Source: Thermoactinospora rubra
Lineage (GTDB): Bacteria > Actinomycetota > Actinomycetes > Streptosporangiales > Streptosporangiaceae
DNA: 64,000 nucleotides
Direction: 5' to 3'
Assembly (NCBI RefSeq): GCF_002093975.1
Contig: NZ_MSZZ01000042.1
Coordinates: forward strand, 78,791-142,790
Made by a program: the position numbers and the translations under genes. Numbering within the stretch: the first letter of the stretch is position 1; each line of letters begins with the position of its first letter. The notes under the pieces were generated by a model. That model was given only the letters and a program-made list of their open reading frames with translations. It searched no databases and was not told where the DNA came from. This document shows positions 1 to 8,542 of the stretch, in pieces.

Positions 1-626
1 ACCGCCGCCTGGAGGAAGCGGCCCAGCTCGGGGCTGAGCGTGCCGTTGCCGATCAGGTCGGACAGGAACACCTTGCCCAGGCGCGCCCGGCGGATGGACA
101 GCGCGGGCCGTACCGCCACGTCCATCACCGCCGACAGCCGGGAGCCGTCGGGCAGGCGCAGGTCGAGCTGCGGGTTGGCGGTGTCGAAGGGCCGGGAGGA
201 CAGTCCCGAGTAGGCGGCGAGGATCTGGATCAGCTCGATCAGCTCCTCGTCGGAGTCGGCGACGGGCTCGCCCATCTCCTCGCGGCCGTCGGCGTAGCTG
301 ATGAAGACCTTGTCGCAGCCGTTGATGTCGATGTTCTCGATCTCGGGGTTGTCCAGCAGCGGCTGGAGGCGGCCCACGCCGAACAGCGCGGCGTGGATCC
401 CGGCCGCGAGGGCTTCCTCCTCCTCGGCGTTCGGCGGCGTGCGGCCGACGGCGATCTCGTTGCGCGCGTGCTCCTCCAGCACCTGCGCGATGAGCGCCCG
501 GGCGAACTGCCGCTCGTCCTCGCCCGTCATCGGCGGCAGGCCGTTGGCCGCGTCCAGCCTGCGCTGGGTGGCCAGGCGGTCGCCGACCTCCTGGCGGAAA
601 CGCTTGACCAGAGAGTGATCGATCAT
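1..626 (-). CDS. cpaF: CpaF/TadA-family secretion ATPase, N-terminal part (cut by window edge)
   Basis: This is the hexameric motor ATPase that powers assembly of Tad/Flp pili or a related type II/IV-like secretion system at the cytoplasmic face of the membrane. About 208 residues are visible. They match the N-terminal domain of CpaF proteins: a helical start, then the family signature NPEIENIDING at residues 93-103, then VRPALSIRR near the cut. The Walker A motif lies beyond position 1 and is not seen. The ATG at 626 overlaps the stop of the preceding gene (ATGA), so the gene is translationally coupled to the MinD/CpaE-like and SAF-domain genes. That trio is a normal Tad arrangement. The family call is secure. 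The substrate is unknown. Confidence 0.9.
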   Translation of the reverse strand, partial: MIDHSLVKRFRQEVGDRLATQRRLDAANGLPPMTGEDERQFARALIAQVLEEHARNEIAVGRTPPNAEEEEALAAGIHAALFGVGRLQPLLDNPEIENIDINGCDKVFISYADGREEMGEPVADSDEELIELIQILAAYSGLSSRPFDTANPQLDLRLPDGSRLSAVMDVAVRPALSIRRARLGKVFLSDLIGNGTLSPELGRFLQAA

Positions 627-1399
627 GGCACCGCAACCCTCGCCAGGTGACCGGTGAGCGTCGTGGCCAGCTCGCGGGCCGAGCGGATGAGCAGCGTGCG
701 GTCCAGGCGGCCGCCCCACTCGCCGCGCAGCAGCTCGGCGCCCTTGACGTCGTAGGCGATGCCGCCCAGCACCAGGTCCGGCAGCCCCGCCCCGCTCAGC
801 ACCCGCCGCACCTCGCCGATGGCCCTGCCGTACTCCTTGGGCTCGGCGATGACGGCCACGCCGAGCGGCGGCGGGGTGCGGGTGCGCTCGGCCAGCGCGG
901 CGCCGAGGGAGGCGACGCGGTCGCGCAGGTGCGCCACCTGGTCCAGCTGCGGGCGGACCAGCAGGACGACCAGGTCGCAAGCGGCGAGCAGGCCGTGGAG
1001 CGGCGGGTAGGCGCCCAGCCGGCCGCAGTCCAGCACCACGTCGGTGTCGGGCAGCGCGCGCAGGGCCTGGGCGAGCGGGTCCCACAGCCAGGTCAGGCCC
1101 GCCGACTGCTCGGCGGCGGTGATGCCGAGCAGGACGTCCAGGCCGCCGATGAGCCGCTGGGTGTGTTCGAGCACCTGCTGCGGGCCCAGGCCCTTGCGGG
1201 CCGCGGCGCCCAGGCTGAGCAGGCCCTGCGTGGGGTTGAGCGGGCGGCCGTGCTCGCCGGGAAGGCGGTAGGCCAGGTCGCCGCCCGAGGGGTCGCACTC
1301 GGCGAGCATGGCGTTGCGCGGCCAGACCGCGGCCAGCGCGGTGGCCGCGGTGGTCACGCCGGGTGCGCCCTTGTCGGCCGCCAGAGCGATGAGCGCCAT
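623..1399 (-). CDS. MinD/ParA-like ATPase (CpaE/TadZ-type)
   Basis: This 258-residue protein belongs to the ParA/MinD P-loop family. In Tad loci such proteins (CpaE/TadZ) place the secretion apparatus in the cell. The N-terminus carries a deviant P-loop, KGAPGVTT at residues 10-17, which keeps the signature lysine but has valine where the usual GK[ST] lysine stands. AECDPSGGDL follows, resembling the switch region after strand 2. ATP turnover may therefore be weak, which is common in CpaE-type members. It sits 3 bases after the SAF-domain gene and overlaps cpaF by 4 bases. No receiver domain is present, unlike some proteobacterial CpaE proteins. Confidence 0.8.
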   Translation of the reverse strand: MALIALAADKGAPGVTTAATALAAVWPRNAMLAECDPSGGDLAYRLPGEHGRPLNPTQGLLSLGAAARKGLGPQQVLEHTQRLIGGLDVLLGITAAEQSAGLTWLWDPLAQALRALPDTDVVLDCGRLGAYPPLHGLLAACDLVVLLVRPQLDQVAHLRDRVASLGAALAERTRTPPPLGVAVIAEPKEYGRAIGEVRRVLSGAGLPDLVLGGIAYDVKGAELLRGEWGGRLDRTLLIRSARELATTLTGHLARVAVP

Positions 1400-1402
1400 G
1401 CC

Positions 1403-2251
1403 TCAGCCGCCCTCCGTCGGGCTCGCGGTGCCCGTGGGCTGGTTCGTCGGCTGGTTCGTCGGCTTCGCGGTGGGCTTCTTGGTGGGCTTGACGGGCGTGC
1501 CGTCCGTCGGGGTGGGCTGCGGGGTGGGGGTGATCGCCGGAGCGGACGCCTCGCCGCCCTTGGCGCCCGGCAGGTACGCCAGGGCCACGCGGCCACCGGA
1601 GGCAGCGGCCGAGACGTTGGCCGCCGCGGCCTTGTCGATGACGATGTCGACCAGCGTCGTGCCGCCCTCGGACTCCCTGACGGACTGGACGGTCGCCCGG
1701 TCGGCGAGCACCTTGCCGGTGCCGACCGTGCCCTCCTCGCCGGAGACGTAGATCACCTGGACCCGCTGCCCGGCCGCCAGCATGCCGGGCACCTGGCCGG
1801 CCTTGAGCGACAGGCCCACCACGGCCTTGCCCGCGACCAGTGCCTCCGGCGCGTCGGCGGTCATGTCGGCGGTCAGCAGCGCGCCGGGCACGAGCTCGAC
1901 CTTGGCGTACTTGGACAGGGCGATGTCGAGCTGCTGGGCCGGGATGTAGTCGAACTCGGTCTCCGCGGGGACCTGGACCTCCTGCAGGTCGGCGCGGACG
2001 ATCTTCTGCCCGGCCGGGACGGTCCTGACGACCATGAGGGCCGGGACCCGGTTGCCCATCTGGATGACCAGGAAGGCGGTCAGCAGCGCGCCGCCGACGA
2101 TGAGCAGGACGGCCAGCGCCGCGAGGGCGGGCTTGCGCTCGCGGGGAGCCGAGGGCAGCCTGCGGCCCGAGGCGGCGGGCGGCACGGGCCCTTGGTCAGC
2201 CAAACGTTGCGCCTCGGACCTGCGGAAGGACGACTGCTCGGTGACCTTCAT
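1403..2251 (-). CDS. SAF-domain membrane protein (CpaB/RcpC-like pilus assembly protein)
   Basis: This 282-residue protein has a basic cytoplasmic N-terminus, one transmembrane helix at about residues 41-64 and an extracytoplasmic SAF domain from about residue 70 to 200 (VVRTVPAGQKIVRADLQEVQVP is the recognisable start). CpaB/RcpC proteins with this layout are periplasmic or cell-wall parts of Tad pilus machines. The last 45 residues form a Thr/Pro/Lys-rich tail with KPT and NQPT repeats, probably a disordered wall-spanning stretch. It is the first gene of the minus-strand Tad operon. The 202-base gap to the divergent plus-strand gene should hold both promoters, but I cannot pick them with confidence. 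Confidence 0.82.
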   Translation of the reverse strand: MKVTEQSSFRRSEAQRLADQGPVPPAASGRRLPSAPRERKPALAALAVLLIVGGALLTAFLVIQMGNRVPALMVVRTVPAGQKIVRADLQEVQVPAETEFDYIPAQQLDIALSKYAKVELVPGALLTADMTADAPEALVAGKAVVGLSLKAGQVPGMLAAGQRVQVIYVSGEEGTVGTGKVLADRATVQSVRESEGGTTLVDIVIDKAAAANVSAAASGGRVALAYLPGAKGGEASAPAITPTPQPTPTDGTPVKPTKKPTAKPTNQPTNQPTGTASPTEGG

Positions 2252-2453
2252 CGACAGGTGCTCCAGTGGTGGGGGACGCCGGTGACGAAAACCGACAATA
2301 CCGAGCCGAAGCTTCCGAAGTCACATAGACCGCAGAAACCCCACATGGCGCCTGGTTTACCAGCGGCGACCGGCGCGTGAACAGTTCGGGAAGGCCGGCA
2401 CTGACCGCCAACTCCACCGATAATGTCGCCGAATGTTATGGAAGTGACATTCG

Positions 2454-4367
2454 ATGAGTGAGTTCGTCGGGTTGAACACCGCCGCCGCCACCCGGTTGTG
2501 CGCGACGATGAAGTCGGCCGCCGACACCGCGAGCCGGTTGCGGCAGGCGCTGTCCGGCGGGATCGCCGCGGCGGGCGCGGCCTTTCCGTCCGGTGCCAAG
2601 GGCGCCGAGGTGGTCGGCCAGTGCGGGTCCTTCCTCACCGACTCCGAGCGCGACCTGAAGTGGCGCGTCCAGACCATCCAGTCGGTCCCCGGCGCCCGCC
2701 GTGTGAGCGACGACTTCAGGGTCGCCGAGTTCCCCTACGACAGCCAGGACGCCGCCCGGCGGGCCGGCGAGGCCGAGGGCCAGAAGATCAAGGACGCCTG
2801 GGCCGCCTACGAGAAGGACCAGAGTTACCACACCTTCGCCGACCTCGTCGAAGCGCTCAAGGCCGGCAAGGACCGCATGGGCGACCCGGCCTACGCCGCC
2901 GGGTTCCTCGGCAAGCTCACGCCCGGGACGTACCTCGACATCGTCGAGAAGTGGATGGAGTTCAACAAGGACAAGTACGGCAAGGGCCTCACGCCCAAGG
3001 AGATGGAGCGCTTCAGGGAGGACCTCGGCGGCCTCGCCCAGGCGCTCGCCTCGGCCGACACCGCCGGCCTGGTCCCTGACCTGCGCAAGTACCTGGTCGA
3101 GACCTCGGGCCCCGACGTCATGACCGCCCTGCTGGGGGCCGCGCCGCAGTCCAAGCAGTTCGTCGTCGAGGCCGGCCGGTACCTCGCGGCGGCCGTGACC
3201 GGGCACACCGGGCCCAACGACAACTGGCAGCTGTACTGGTTCTTCAAGGCGCTCGACGGCAACCCCGAAGCCTTCCAGGCGATCCTCGCCACCGACCAGC
3301 GGACCGCCGACCTGATCCTGCGCGGCGAGGTGCTGCACGAGGGCCGCCCGCCCGGCCTGGAAGCGCTGGTCACCGGCGCCATCGCCAAGGCGCTGGCGGG
3401 CGGCGTGCCCGGCGCCGACCGGCGCAAGGCGGTCGCGCACGTCGCCGGCGCCTACACCAAGGCCTTCGCCGACGACCCGGTGCTCAAGCAGGCCCTGGTC
3501 GACGCGCTGAAGCGGGAGCTGGGCGACCCCGCCACAGGCCGGGAGGCCTTCCAGGCCCTGGCCAAGGCGCTGGCCGCACGCGGCCTGAAACCGGAGGCGC
3601 TCAAGGACGCCGACATCAACGCCGTCGTCGCCGGGCACGCGGCCCGCTGGCTGCCCGAGATCGCCGGGCTCACCGCCTCGCGCAACGATCCGGAGCTCAA
3701 GGCGCTCGACCCCGGCAAGGGCTGGGACCGGCTCAGCGAGCAGGACCTGACCAACCTGTTCGCCGGGATCTTCCAGCGCGCCGAGGGCCGCCAGCCCCTC
3801 AGCGACGGCATGCGCCGGTTCCAGAACTCGCTCGACATGGGCGGCGGCGACCTCGACAACCCCGAGGACCGCAGGAAGTTCACGCACTCCATGGCCCAGA
3901 TCGGCGCGCTGGGCGGCCTGATGGTCGGCGCGGTGCACGACATCGACCTGAGCGAGGAGGAGCGCCGCAAGCTGACCGTCGAGATGCTCGTCCTGCCCAT
4001 CGACCTGGCCATCGGCCGCGCGGGCAAGCTGGTGCCCGGCGAGGTGTCGAGCACGGTGTGGAAGAACTTCCTGGAGAACGCCGCCAAGTGGCCGGTCGCC
4101 GGCAAGCTCGCCAAGGAGCTGGACAAGGAGGACAACTGGTTCTCCAAGCTCCCCGTCATCGGCGGCCTGTTCGGCGGCGGCGCCAACGGCGAGGCGAGTG
4201 ACCTGGTCAAGGAGCTGACCGAGCAGCACATGAAGTCCTACGAGGACCGGCTCAAGGCCGCGGGCAGGCCGCCGCTCAGCCCCGACGACCGCGTGCTGCT
4301 CGAGAACGCCATCCAGGGCTTCTACCTGGAGACCGTCGTCAAGGCCCTCAAGAAGCGCGGAGGCTGA
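2454..4367 (+). CDS. Large ESX-locus protein of unknown function
   Basis: I do not recognise this 637-residue protein as a named family. It is acidic, almost all alpha-helical by composition, rich in Ala, Leu, Lys and Asp, and has no signal peptide or clear membrane helix. There is one short Gly-rich stretch (GGLFGGGANG near residue 580). The first 70 residues (SEFVGLNTAAATRLCATMK onward) look like an ESX-type helical N-terminus but lack an obvious WxG. It lies two bases before a WXG100-like gene and a toxin gene, so it probably belongs to the type VII module as a secreted partner or second effector. The start ATG has only a weak GGAAGTG-like ribosome site upstream. Confidence 0.6.
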   Translation: MSEFVGLNTAAATRLCATMKSAADTASRLRQALSGGIAAAGAAFPSGAKGAEVVGQCGSFLTDSERDLKWRVQTIQSVPGARRVSDDFRVAEFPYDSQDAARRAGEAEGQKIKDAWAAYEKDQSYHTFADLVEALKAGKDRMGDPAYAAGFLGKLTPGTYLDIVEKWMEFNKDKYGKGLTPKEMERFREDLGGLAQALASADTAGLVPDLRKYLVETSGPDVMTALLGAAPQSKQFVVEAGRYLAAAVTGHTGPNDNWQLYWFFKALDGNPEAFQAILATDQRTADLILRGEVLHEGRPPGLEALVTGAIAKALAGGVPGADRRKAVAHVAGAYTKAFADDPVLKQALVDALKRELGDPATGREAFQALAKALAARGLKPEALKDADINAVVAGHAARWLPEIAGLTASRNDPELKALDPGKGWDRLSEQDLTNLFAGIFQRAEGRQPLSDGMRRFQNSLDMGGGDLDNPEDRRKFTHSMAQIGALGGLMVGAVHDIDLSEEERRKLTVEMLVLPIDLAIGRAGKLVPGEVSSTVWKNFLENAAKWPVAGKLAKELDKEDNWFSKLPVIGGLFGGGANGEASDLVKELTEQHMKSYEDRLKAAGRPPLSPDDRVLLENAIQGFYLETVVKALKKRGG

Positions 4368-4369
4368 CC

Positions 4370-4651
4370 GTGACCGACAAGGCCAAGCTCATCGCGGAGG
4401 CCGAGGAGAAGGAGGCGCTGGCCAGGAAGTTCGACGGCTGGGCCGGGCAGCTCGACGGGCTGCTGAAGGACGTGACCACCACGCCGGAGGGCGGGTGGGA
4501 GATCTGGACCGGACCGGCCGCCGACCGCTTCAAGGGCACGCTGAGGACGCAGCGCAACCAGCTCGGCGACCTGGCCGGCGCCTGCCGTACGACGGCCGAG
4601 AACCTGCGGCAGGAGGCCCGGCAGAGGCGGGAAGAGGCGGCCAAGCCCTGA
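4370..4651 (+). CDS. WXG100-like small protein, probable effector adaptor
   Basis: This 93-residue helical protein starts at GTG 4370, two bases after the preceding stop. It has the WXG100 hairpin pattern: an N-terminal charged helix, a central turn containing WTGPAADRF, then a C-terminal helix rich in Arg, Glu and Gln. WXG100 proteins are substrates or targeting partners of type VII secretion. In Gram-positive toxin loci small helical proteins placed just before the toxin gene act as adaptors that carry its N-terminus to the EccC/EssC ATPase. The gene is followed after 21 bases by the toxin gene, which fits that role. The adaptor role is inferred from context. Confidence 0.75.
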   Translation: MTDKAKLIAEAEEKEALARKFDGWAGQLDGLLKDVTTTPEGGWEIWTGPAADRFKGTLRTQRNQLGDLAGACRTTAENLRQEARQRREEAAKP

Positions 4652-4672
4652 TCTTCCCTTTAGGGTGTCCGT

Positions 4673-6538
4673 GTGCCTCCCGACAGAGACAACGCGGAAT
4701 TCGCCGGCATTGACCCTGTCCAGCTGAAGGGAATGATCGGCGACCTCGACGACGTCCGGTCGATGATCACGGCCAAGATCCCCGGCCTGCGGCACGACTT
4801 CGCCCGCGCCGGCCTGGACACCAAGCACATCGGCACCCTGGAAGGGGTCGCCCGGTGGATCGCCGGCGAGCTGCCGATGCTGCGGCGCCGCCAGTCGATG
4901 ACCGAGCAGATCGCCAAGGAGCACGGCCAGTTCGGCTTCACCGGATCCATGGTGGAGTCCGAATGGGAGGGCCACTTCAAGAGCCCCGAGGAGGCGCGGG
5001 CCAAGGCCAAGGAACTGGCCGCCAAGTACCAGCACCCCGGCGAGTTCCCCGCCGACGTCTGGGAGCAGATCCGCAAGTACCAGTTCGACCCGGACTTCGC
5101 CGAGGCCTTCGCCAGGGAGCTCGGCCCTGACAAGCTCGGCTGGCTGGCCGGCCGGGCCAAGAGCGCCGAGAGCTGGGGCGACGACAAGGAGGCCGGGGAG
5201 GCCCGCTTCCAGGCCATCGCCAACATCCTGGCGGTGGCCAGCCACCGCGGCGTCATCGACGACAAGTGGCTCGACGGCTTCCACCCCGACGGCCGCGGCA
5301 CCGACTACAACACCCTGGCCGCGCTGATGATGCACGGCACGTGGAACAAGGACACCCTGGTCAAGATCGGCAACCGGGCGCTCAAGATCGGCCAGCTGGG
5401 CGGCGGCAACTACACCACCGCCAAGATCCTCGACGCGATCGCCCGCAACCCGCTCGCCGCCCATGAGCTGTACAAGGCCAACTTCGACCAGATCAACGCC
5501 ATGGCGTACGGCAAGCACATGGGGTGGATGAGCACCAGCGACCCCAAGCTGGGCGACCCGCTCGGCCGCTTCCTCAAGGCCGCCACGGTCGACGCCGCCG
5601 ACGCCTTCGAGCGCATGCGCCCGCCCGGCGACGACAAGTGGAAGAACCCCGCCGACGAGCTGGCCATGCGGCTGTTTGACCACGTCGCCAAGAACCACTA
5701 CGCCAAGTTCCCCTTCCAGGGTGTCGAGGACAACTACATCTCGATCATCGAGAAGTTCTTCGAGGGCACCTACATCGAGGAGCTCACCGGCGAAGGCGGC
5801 CTGACCTGGACAGACGCCGTCCAGATCACTGCGGGCGTGGTGGGCATCTTCGACCCGACGCCCATCTCCGACGGCATCGACGCGCTGATCTCGCTGGGCC
5901 GCGGCGACTGGAAGGGCGCGCTGCTGTCGGCGGTCGCATTCATCCCCTGGATCGGCGACGCCGCGGCCAAGCCAGTCAAGATCTTCAAGCGGCTGGTGGA
6001 CTCCTACCCGGGCTTCAAGACCCTGCTGGGACTGGATCCCGCGCTGCTGAAGAAGATCGAGGAAAACCCGCTCGACCTGAGCAAGGACGAGATCGAGGCG
6101 CTCAAGAAGGGCCTGGAGAAGGCCAAGGGCGACATCGAGAACATCACCAAGATCGCCATTCAGCGGGGGCCGCAGCACGCCCTCGACGCGCTGACCATCG
6201 CCAACCGGATGCACGTGGACGCCGCCGCCATCTACGCCAAGAAACCCAAGTTCCTGGCCAAGGCCAAGAGCCTGCACCTGCCCACCGACGGACCGATCCC
6301 CTTCGTTCCGCCCAAGAACTGGCAGCCCAACAACCCGCAGAAGGCCACCGTCAACGGGCGCGAGGGCTTCGTCGACGCTTACGGCAACGTCTGGCACAAG
6401 GGCAGGGGCGTCGGCCAGACCAACTACGAGTGGGACGTGCAGACTCCGAACACTCCCCTGGGCAAGCTGACCGGTGACGGCAACCACCTCAACGTGGAGT
6501 GGGAGACGGGCCGGATCACCCACGGAAAGGCCAAGTGA
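4673..6538 (+). CDS. Polymorphic toxin with C-terminal type 17 toxin domain (type VII effector)
   Basis: This 621-residue protein has a long helical N-terminal region, a hydrophobic, Gly-rich stretch around residues 380-430 (AVQITAGVVGIFDPTPISDG and onward) like the pre-toxin regions of polymorphic toxins, and a toxin domain from about residue 545 to the end. The tail holds the pattern of the type 17 family (Ntox17, predicted BECR-fold ribonuclease): PPKNWQP, then GFVDAYGNVWHKG, then EWDVQ, then DGNHLNVEWETGRITH. The conserved Trp-Asp-Val-Gln, the His of DGNH and the final ITH are all present, so the domain looks intact. The stop overlaps the start of the next gene (TGATG), the usual place for an immunity gene. 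The RNase activity is a family prediction. Confidence 0.85.
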   Translation: MPPDRDNAEFAGIDPVQLKGMIGDLDDVRSMITAKIPGLRHDFARAGLDTKHIGTLEGVARWIAGELPMLRRRQSMTEQIAKEHGQFGFTGSMVESEWEGHFKSPEEARAKAKELAAKYQHPGEFPADVWEQIRKYQFDPDFAEAFARELGPDKLGWLAGRAKSAESWGDDKEAGEARFQAIANILAVASHRGVIDDKWLDGFHPDGRGTDYNTLAALMMHGTWNKDTLVKIGNRALKIGQLGGGNYTTAKILDAIARNPLAAHELYKANFDQINAMAYGKHMGWMSTSDPKLGDPLGRFLKAATVDAADAFERMRPPGDDKWKNPADELAMRLFDHVAKNHYAKFPFQGVEDNYISIIEKFFEGTYIEELTGEGGLTWTDAVQITAGVVGIFDPTPISDGIDALISLGRGDWKGALLSAVAFIPWIGDAAAKPVKIFKRLVDSYPGFKTLLGLDPALLKKIEENPLDLSKDEIEALKKGLEKAKGDIENITKIAIQRGPQHALDALTIANRMHVDAAAIYAKKPKFLAKAKSLHLPTDGPIPFVPPKNWQPNNPQKATVNGREGFVDAYGNVWHKGRGVGQTNYEWDVQTPNTPLGKLTGDGNHLNVEWETGRITHGKAK

Positions 6539-6978
6539 TGCGTGTTGTGATCACCGCCAATGTCGAGGCTCCGGAAGCGGTGACGCCGCTGCTGGAGGAC
6601 CTGGGCGTGCCCGTGGCCGAGCGGTGGGAGGCGGTGCCGTACGAGAAGTTCCCCGGCACCTGGATGGTCACCAGCGTGCTGGTGAGGCTGCCGGACGGCG
6701 ACGCCCGCGAGACCGTGCGGGAGCTGACCGGCCGGCTCGGCCTGGACGGGTGGGACGAGAGCGGCGACGAGGACAACGCCGACGCCGTCTGGAACCGCCG
6801 GGACACCGACCGCTACCAGGGTGTGCTGTGGCTGCTCGTCGAGGCCTCCCCCGATCCGGGCGGCGAGCCCGCCGAGCTCCAGGAGCTGACGCCGCTGCCG
6901 CCGGATCCGCCGCTCAGCGAGGCGGACGTGGCCGTCCTGATGACCTTCCTACGAGGGGACGACGATGGGCGACGTTGA
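6538..6978 (+). CDS. Putative immunity protein for the type 17 toxin
   Basis: This 146-residue acidic protein starts at ATG 6538, sharing one base with the toxin stop (TGATG). That start gives MRVVITANVEAPEAV at the N-terminus. A longer in-frame version would run back into the toxin gene. I recognise no family motif. Beta-strand-like stretches (RVVITANV, GTWMVTSVLVRLP, GVLWLLVEAS) suggest a small alpha/beta fold. Polymorphic toxin genes are nearly always followed directly by the gene for their own antidote. The position and tight coupling are the whole basis for the call. It overlaps the next WXG100-like gene by 14 bases. Confidence 0.6.
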   Translation: MRVVITANVEAPEAVTPLLEDLGVPVAERWEAVPYEKFPGTWMVTSVLVRLPDGDARETVRELTGRLGLDGWDESGDEDNADAVWNRRDTDRYQGVLWLLVEASPDPGGEPAELQELTPLPPDPPLSEADVAVLMTFLRGDDDGRR

Positions 6979-7285
6979 CAACCCCAAGTACGAGTACCTG
7001 AAGAACCTCCAGGAGCGGGTCCACAAGATCCAGGGCGAGATGGAGAAGAAGCTCAACAAGCCGGCCGCCGCCATGGACAGCGGCAAGGTGTGGACCAGCA
7101 AGACGGCCACCGCGTGGAAGGGCCGGCTCGACGAGAACGTCAGGGCCTACAACACCGCGCTGGGCGCCCTGGACGACGAGCTGTCGGCGGTGCTGGCGAG
7201 CACGCCGAGGAAGTGCTCGCAGGAGGAGGCCGACAAGTGGTACCGGGAGCTGAACGCCTACAACCGGACCATGAGGTTCCAGTGA
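6965..7285 (+). CDS. WXG100-like ESX protein
   Basis: This 106-residue helical protein is made of two charged helices around a central SKTATAWKGRLDENV segment. That is the WxG-type turn with Trp-Lys-Gly, as in EsxA-like proteins. The C-terminus ends in EEADKWYRELNAYNR, near the place where type VII substrates carry the YxxxD/E export signal, although the spacing is not exact. It overlaps the immunity gene by 14 bases and is the last gene of the plus-strand toxin module. It may be a second adaptor or the partner of the 93-residue WXG100-like protein. Confidence 0.7.
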   Translation: MGDVDNPKYEYLKNLQERVHKIQGEMEKKLNKPAAAMDSGKVWTSKTATAWKGRLDENVRAYNTALGALDDELSAVLASTPRKCSQEEADKWYRELNAYNRTMRFQ

Positions 7286-7291
7286 CGGCCG

Positions 7292-7314
7292 GGGGGCGCG
7301 GGCCGCCCGCCCCC
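7292..7314. terminator. Hairpin between convergent genes
   Basis: GGGGGCG (7292-7298) pairs with CGCCCCC (7308-7314) around a 9-base loop. It lies between the stop of the WXG100-like gene and the stop of the convergent EspG gene. There is no T-tract, as is usual in actinomycetes. It can work in both directions. Confidence 0.5.
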
Positions 7315-8037
7315 TCAGCCCTCGTACGCCACGGTGATGGCGTGCAGGATGAGCCTCCATGCCTCGTAGGAGGGCAGCGCCGTCAGCCGCGCCCGCTCGC
7401 CGGTCTCGGTGAAGGCCCACAGCCCCGTGGCGCCCGCGTCGAGGACGAGCAGGCTGGGCCCGCCGGGATCGGTGGTCAGCCCCCACAGCAGCATCGGCTG
7501 CGCCCACAGCTCCGGGTCGACGCCGTCGGGGACGGGTTCGCGCGGGTCGACGAGCCGGCGCTGGAGGCTGGCGCCCGGCAGGTCGAGCTCGCCGGCGCGC
7601 TGCAGCCGCGGCCCCACGCCGAGCCACGCGCACGCCGCCACCGGAGTCCACGCCCGCTCGACGATCCGGACGGCGAACTCCCCGGGCGGCGGCTCGGCGA
7701 AGCCCGCGACCTGCTCGGCGGACACGCCGGGGCCGAGCGCGGGGCTGGGGCTCTCCACGATGACGGCGTGGGTGTCCCCCATCGCCGCGTACCAGCGGCG
7801 GCCCACGCGGCCCACCGCCGCCTCGATCTCCAGCCGCACCACGGGCTTGCGCAGCGTGTCGAGCGCGGGCCGGGCCTGCTCGGGGACCCGTCCGCGATCG
7901 TCGAGGAGGCCCGCCTCGCGCAGCCGCGCGTGCTGCTCGGCCAGGGCCGGGGACAGCTCCTGGGGGCGGAAGGGCTCGATCTCCGACTCCAGCAGCAGCT
8001 GGAGCCCGTCGTGGCTGAGGAGCAGCTGCTCAGTCAT
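7315..8037 (-). CDS. EspG-family ESX secretion-associated protein
   Basis: This 240-residue protein matches the EspG family (ESX-1 EspG). In mycobacteria these are cytosolic chaperones that bind PE/PPE substrates and deliver them to the ESX machine. Recognisable features are the start LLLSHDGLQLLLESEIEPFRP, the central region with GRRWYAAMGDTHAVIVE, and the end YEAWRLILHAITVAYEG. No PE/PPE genes are seen here, so in this organism it may serve other ESX substrates, for example the large helical proteins nearby. It is last in a four-gene minus-strand run and overlaps the LpqN-like gene by 8 bases. Confidence 0.78.
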   Translation of the reverse strand: MTEQLLLSHDGLQLLLESEIEPFRPQELSPALAEQHARLREAGLLDDRGRVPEQARPALDTLRKPVVRLEIEAAVGRVGRRWYAAMGDTHAVIVESPSPALGPGVSAEQVAGFAEPPPGEFAVRIVERAWTPVAACAWLGVGPRLQRAGELDLPGASLQRRLVDPREPVPDGVDPELWAQPMLLWGLTTDPGGPSLLVLDAGATGLWAFTETGERARLTALPSYEAWRLILHAITVAYEG

Positions 8038-8542
8038 GGGGCACCCTCGCGGCCGGGCGCAGCCCGGAGACCATGTAGGCGAACGTCTGGGAGTGCGTCA
8101 GGTGGTCGGCGATGTCGCAGGTGCCGGAGAAGGCGGTCGCCACGCCGTCCGGGCCGACGAACCAGTACTGCTCCAGCGCCAGGGAGTACGGCCCGTTGCG
8201 GTGGGCGCTGAGGATCCGGCGGCCCGGCAGCCCCCACAGCTCGTAGTCGTCGATCGCGATCACCCTGAGGTCGGTGAGCGTGACCATCATGTTGCCGAGC
8301 ACCGCCTCGCTGTAGGCGGCCAGCGAGTCGTGCGGCGCCAGGGCCTCCTCAACGTTCACCGTGACGTTGGCGGCGAACCCGTCGGGCCGCAGCGGCTGGC
8401 GCACCGCCAGCGGCACCCCGGGCAGGGCGAGGGTCTCCCACTCTGGCGGCTTGGGCACCGACACGCCGGTGACCTCGTCGGTGACGATCTCCCAGGGGCA
8501 GTCGGCCTGCCACTGCTCCACGGTCGCGTACATCTCGTTCAT
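8030..8542 (-). CDS. LpqN/LpqT-like protein
   Basis: This 170-residue protein resembles the LpqN family of actinobacteria. It has no lipobox or signal peptide with the chosen start (ATG 8542, MNEMYATVEQW), so it would be cytosolic unless exported another way. The family pattern is visible as PPEWETL, then FAANVTVNVEEA, then RRILSAHRNGPYSLALEQYWFVG and a closing FSGTCDIADH. In ESX loci such proteins occur beside EspG and are suspected secretion helpers. The ATG forms an ATGA overlap with the preceding gene, which supports this start over longer ones. Confidence 0.7.
   Translation of the reverse strand: MNEMYATVEQWQADCPWEIVTDEVTGVSVPKPPEWETLALPGVPLAVRQPLRPDGFAANVTVNVEEALAPHDSLAAYSEAVLGNMMVTLTDLRVIAIDDYELWGLPGRRILSAHRNGPYSLALEQYWFVGPDGVATAFSGTCDIADHLTHSQTFAYMVSGLRPAARVPHD

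Noticed and set aside
2436..4229. 597-residue antisense ORF on the minus strand
   Set aside because: It mirrors the real plus-strand gene in a very GC-rich region. Composition is Gly/Ala/Leu/Val-rich with no motif, as expected for a shadow frame.
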